From contig RQOL01000024.1 of the NCBI GenBank assembly GCA_013076295.1, forward strand, positions 806,001 through 870,000: a DNA stretch of 64,000 nt, given 5' to 3'. Made by a program: the position numbers and the translations under genes. The notes under the pieces are model-generated. The model was not told the DNA's origin and did not search any database. It saw only the letters and a program-made list of their open reading frames with translations. How positions within the stretch are numbered: the stretch's first letter is position 1; the number at the start of each line of letters is the position of its first letter. The DNA is from Sanderia malayensis (Eukaryota > Cnidaria > Scyphozoa > Semaeostomeae > Pelagiidae). This document shows positions 61,801 to 64,000 of this stretch, piece by piece.

Positions 61801-63474
61801 ACTGACAAAGTAGCCGTGAAAAAGGAAGACAAAGTGGAGAGCCAAACTGATTGGGGCGCAATTCTGGAATTAGACTCGGACAGGAAGAGAGATGAAGAAG
61901 TTATGATGAAACAGCTTAAAGATAAAGCCGAGAAACAGAGGTTGGAGGAAGAAGAGCGGTTGAAGAGGGAAGAGGAAGAGAGGTTGAGAAGGGAGGAAGA
62001 AGAAAGGAAAGAGGTTGAAAGGAAACTGGAAGAGCGGAGGCAGATGGAGGAGAAGAGAAAAGCGGAGGAAGATAGAAGAAGGTTGGAAGAAGAAAGAAGG
62101 AAGCGCGATGAAGCTTTGCAAAGGAAGAAAGAAGAAGAGAAGAGGAAATGGGAAGAAGAAGAAAGAAGGAGATTTGAAGAGGAGAAGAAACGAAAGGAAG
62201 AAGCAGAAAAGGAGAGGCAGCAGAAGAGGAAAGAAGAGCAGCGAAGGAAAGGTGAAGAAGAGCGAAGAAAATGGGAAGAAGAGCAGAGGAGAATCGAGCT
62301 AGAGAAACGGAAGGAAGAAGATAGAATGCGTCAAGAGGAAGAGCAGAGGATTGAAGAAGAAAATAAAAGACAAAAAGAAGCTGAAGTGCGAAGGAAGGTG
62401 GAAGAAATGCAAAGAATGAAACAAATTAAAAAGGTTTGTCAAACAACTTTTTCAAACATATTTATTTTTATTTTTAAGGCAGTTGGCGAACTTTTATAAA
62501 TTGTATACTTTTTAACTCGAATCTTCCGATGTGTGATTTATGTGTTTACGGCTAAGACTCCTTGCGAGATTAGGGTTAGGGTTGGGTACGGTTTAGGTTT
62601 AGGTTTATGGTTAACATTTTCCCACCCCGGGCGTTAATTGACTTGTCATGGTCAAATACATGCAGAACATTAAATCGTTTCTCTTAACTTTGATTTGTTT
62701 CATGCACGAGTCCGAGCCCTGATTGCTCGAAGCTTTGAAATTCTGGAGGGGGGGGGGTAACTGTTCCTCCCATCACAACTGTCTCTAGAATGTTTCATTT
62801 CCTTTTTATTTTGCTTTTCACTTGTTTCTATTTTTTGTTTTGTTTTCATTTGAGAAGCAGCAGCAACAACAGAAAGAAGAAGCAGATCAAAACATCAAGC
62901 AAAGTGAGCCACAGCATCATGCATCTACCAGCTCTGAACGTAAGACACTCATTATTCATTTAACCTTTAATAAGATTAGTTTATCATGTCATGAGCAGAA
63001 GTTCATGACTTGGTAACCATTCTTCTTACCAGGTTTTATGAATGATCTCAACTGACTTAGTCACATCTTTGGTCATTTTAAAGATTCTAAAATTGTCTCC
63101 TTTTTGCTATGGGGTCTATGCTAACGAATCACCATTGTAACAACCATTCTAAAGAACCAATCGTCTGGTTCTTTGGACTGTTTCTTTGTGTAGTCTACTC
63201 TATTTTTGATGCCCTCCGTGTTTGACTATCAATTCATTAGTTCTCTTCAAGATTGATCGAGTTTCCATGTTTTTCTTTGATTTTTTGTGCTGCACGCTAT
63301 ATTCAGAGCTTCTAGTATGAATGTTTCGCGTTTTAGATCGTGAATATTTTAATGAAATTGTTTGTCTTTTCAGGTTCAGCTTCGGGTAAACCCAAGTCGA
63401 GGTTCAAAGCGCTGTTTCCATTCGAGGCCAGACATGCTGACGAGCTTAATTTGAACGAAGGGGATGTTGTCTTG
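52896..63474 (+). CDS. ITSN: Intersectin, 5' two-thirds, truncated at the window edge
   Basis: Endocytic scaffold at clathrin-coated pits. Exons: 52896-52914, 53685-53768, 54444-54507, 55257-56083, 56328-56391, 56678-56910, 57294-57391, 57584-57626, 57931-58040, 58820-58969, 59370-59510, 59837-59921, 60055-60194, 60461-60719, 61043-61279, 61718-62433, 62855-62939, 63374-63474; 1152 codons so far, all in phase. EH1 spans about residues 6-95 with EF loop [14 protein letters not shown] Ser/Met/Pro-rich linker contains FTAPSSG repeats, and EH2 spans about 316-415 with [19 protein letters not shown]-like [14 protein letters not shown] opens the coiled coil (about 430-1090, Glu/Arg/Lys-rich), which includes [14 protein letters not shown] and EEDIV as in ITSN1. 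SH3-A begins [24 protein letters not shown]. Remaining SH3 (and possibly DH-PH-C2) domains lie beyond 64000. The 57931 start uses the second AG of CAGAG to keep frame. Confidence 0.95.
53160..53260. repeat. AACAATAGAACAATGG simple repeat
   Basis: Short imperfect tandem of (G)AACAATAGAACAATGG, similar to 26430-26520 in RBBP4 intron 1. Probably a relative of the CAATAG family core. Confidence 0.5.
54108..54228. repeat. Tandem repeat, about 32-bp unit
   Basis: Three to four copies of ATTGTTTTTGAACAAAGGAC plus CATTGTTCTTCCT in an intersectin intron. Each unit is itself partly palindromic (ATTGTT.../...GAACAAAG). Confidence 0.85.
57150..57236. repeat. TTTGG pentanucleotide microsatellite
   Basis: About 17 copies of GGTTT between intersectin exons 6 and 7. 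Open frames on both strands here are artefacts. Confidence 0.95.
57655..57773. repeat. CAATAG-family element, copy f
   Basis: Core GACAATAGGCTATTGTTTCT, then CATAATCCATTGGTTCTTAT and GCGGGTTTTTACTGTA end. In an intersectin intron, close to exon 8. Confidence 0.6.
58240..58770. repeat. Minisatellite, about 60-bp units
   Basis: Roughly eight imperfect units of GTGTATAGCTACAATTATTA plus CAAAATGACAGCTGTATGTG and TTGCAGAG, in the intersectin intron before exon 10. Confidence 0.85.
62566..62615 (+). repeat. Short TTAGGG-like stretch
   Basis: TTAGGGTTAGGGTTGGG followed by degenerate TTTAGG repeats, in an intersectin intron. A third, unrelated location of telomere-type repeats in the window. Confidence 0.75.
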
Positions 63475-64000
63475 GTGAGTTGGCTGTTTGGTTGCTTTTA
63501 GCGCTGTCTTTGTACCTTCTTTAATGCCATCCCCAATCTATTTGCATTCAACATAATGTGACTGTATTATATGATTCCAATGCAGTGCCATCTACATACC
63601 TTCTTCTTTCTACCGAGTCAATTGTGCTCACAGGGTGTCACGGTGGTAATGTCAAAAGTTTCTCTGCTGTTTCCACTGGATGATTTGTTGATATACAATA
63701 TGAAAGCCATGCATTTTTACGATAGAGATGTGTGAACTAGGTGTTCGTGGCACGTGCCCCCACCAGCTTGGGGTTTATTAGAAAAGCACCCTATTATATA
63801 GGCGGGATACCCAACAACAATTCTTCTAGCAAATGGGTGTGGTAAAACTTTCTTCCTCCCCTCTTTTCGAATACTTTTTTCGTCTCCGTTCAAGAATATA
63901 ATACCAGGCCAATGAAGTGCTTTCTCACATAAATGAAAAACAACTTGATACCTCCGTGAACATTTATGATTTGCATTGTTTTTAGTTGCATAGCTGCTTT

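Noticed and set aside
61870..62121. Antisense Phe/Leu-rich frame in the intersectin coiled-coil exon
   Set aside because: Shadow of the Glu/Lys/Arg-rich coding strand.

Overview
The window is nuclear DNA of an animal. Protein-coding genes carry many short GT-AG introns (roughly 100-1000 bp), telomere-type TTAGGG arrays occur, and every multi-exon gene is a conserved metazoan family. AT-rich introns, abundant short inverted-repeat elements, a Ty1/copia element and one AT-AC minor intron suggest an early-branching metazoan, most likely a cnidarian; a sponge or another invertebrate cannot be excluded from sequence alone.

Layout. (1) 585-3253, minus strand: an ESCRT-III CHMP1 gene whose tiny first exon I could not place. 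(2) 3.9-25.6 kb: a rapidly changing segmental-duplication region. It holds four intronless GNAT acetyltransferase genes of the histidine-acetyltransferase/NAT16 type (5597, 9190, 12082 and 24329). Blocks of the same flanking DNA recur around three of them, and those upstream of copies 1, 2 and 4 include a captured TPR-like exon. Copy 3 is broken by a 1012-bp inverted-repeat element with a 9-bp target duplication. The flank of copy 4 was hit by a full-length copia retrotransposon (15486-20073, LTRs identical as read) and by a 2460-bp near-perfect palindrome (20242-22701). (3) 25988-33832, plus: RBBP4/7 histone chaperone, 17 exons. (4) 34.2-35.35 kb: a satellite of TTAGGG repeats and TGCGCA-rich units that runs to the start codon of TMEM242 (35367-36122, plus). 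(5) 36697-43106, minus: enolase-like ENO4, 12 exons, convergent with TMEM242. (6) 43631-50578, plus: a ZDHHC9/14/18-type palmitoyltransferase, divergent from ENO4 across about 525 bp, with a textbook U12 AT-AC intron and the DHHC motif on a 26-nt microexon. (7) 52896 to the right edge, plus: intersectin (EH1, EH2, long coiled coil, start of SH3-A), truncated by the window.

The conserved genes are unrelated housekeeping or cytoskeletal/trafficking loci (ESCRT, chromatin, mitochondrial assembly, sperm-type enolase, palmitoylation, endocytic scaffold) and do not form a pathway. The unusual part is the GNAT cluster: its copies share a promoter element, look like mosaics produced by gene conversion, and two differ at a residue of the acetyl-CoA loop. 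Exon coordinates were set by hand from reading frame, splice sites and remembered family sequence; they have not been checked against transcripts.
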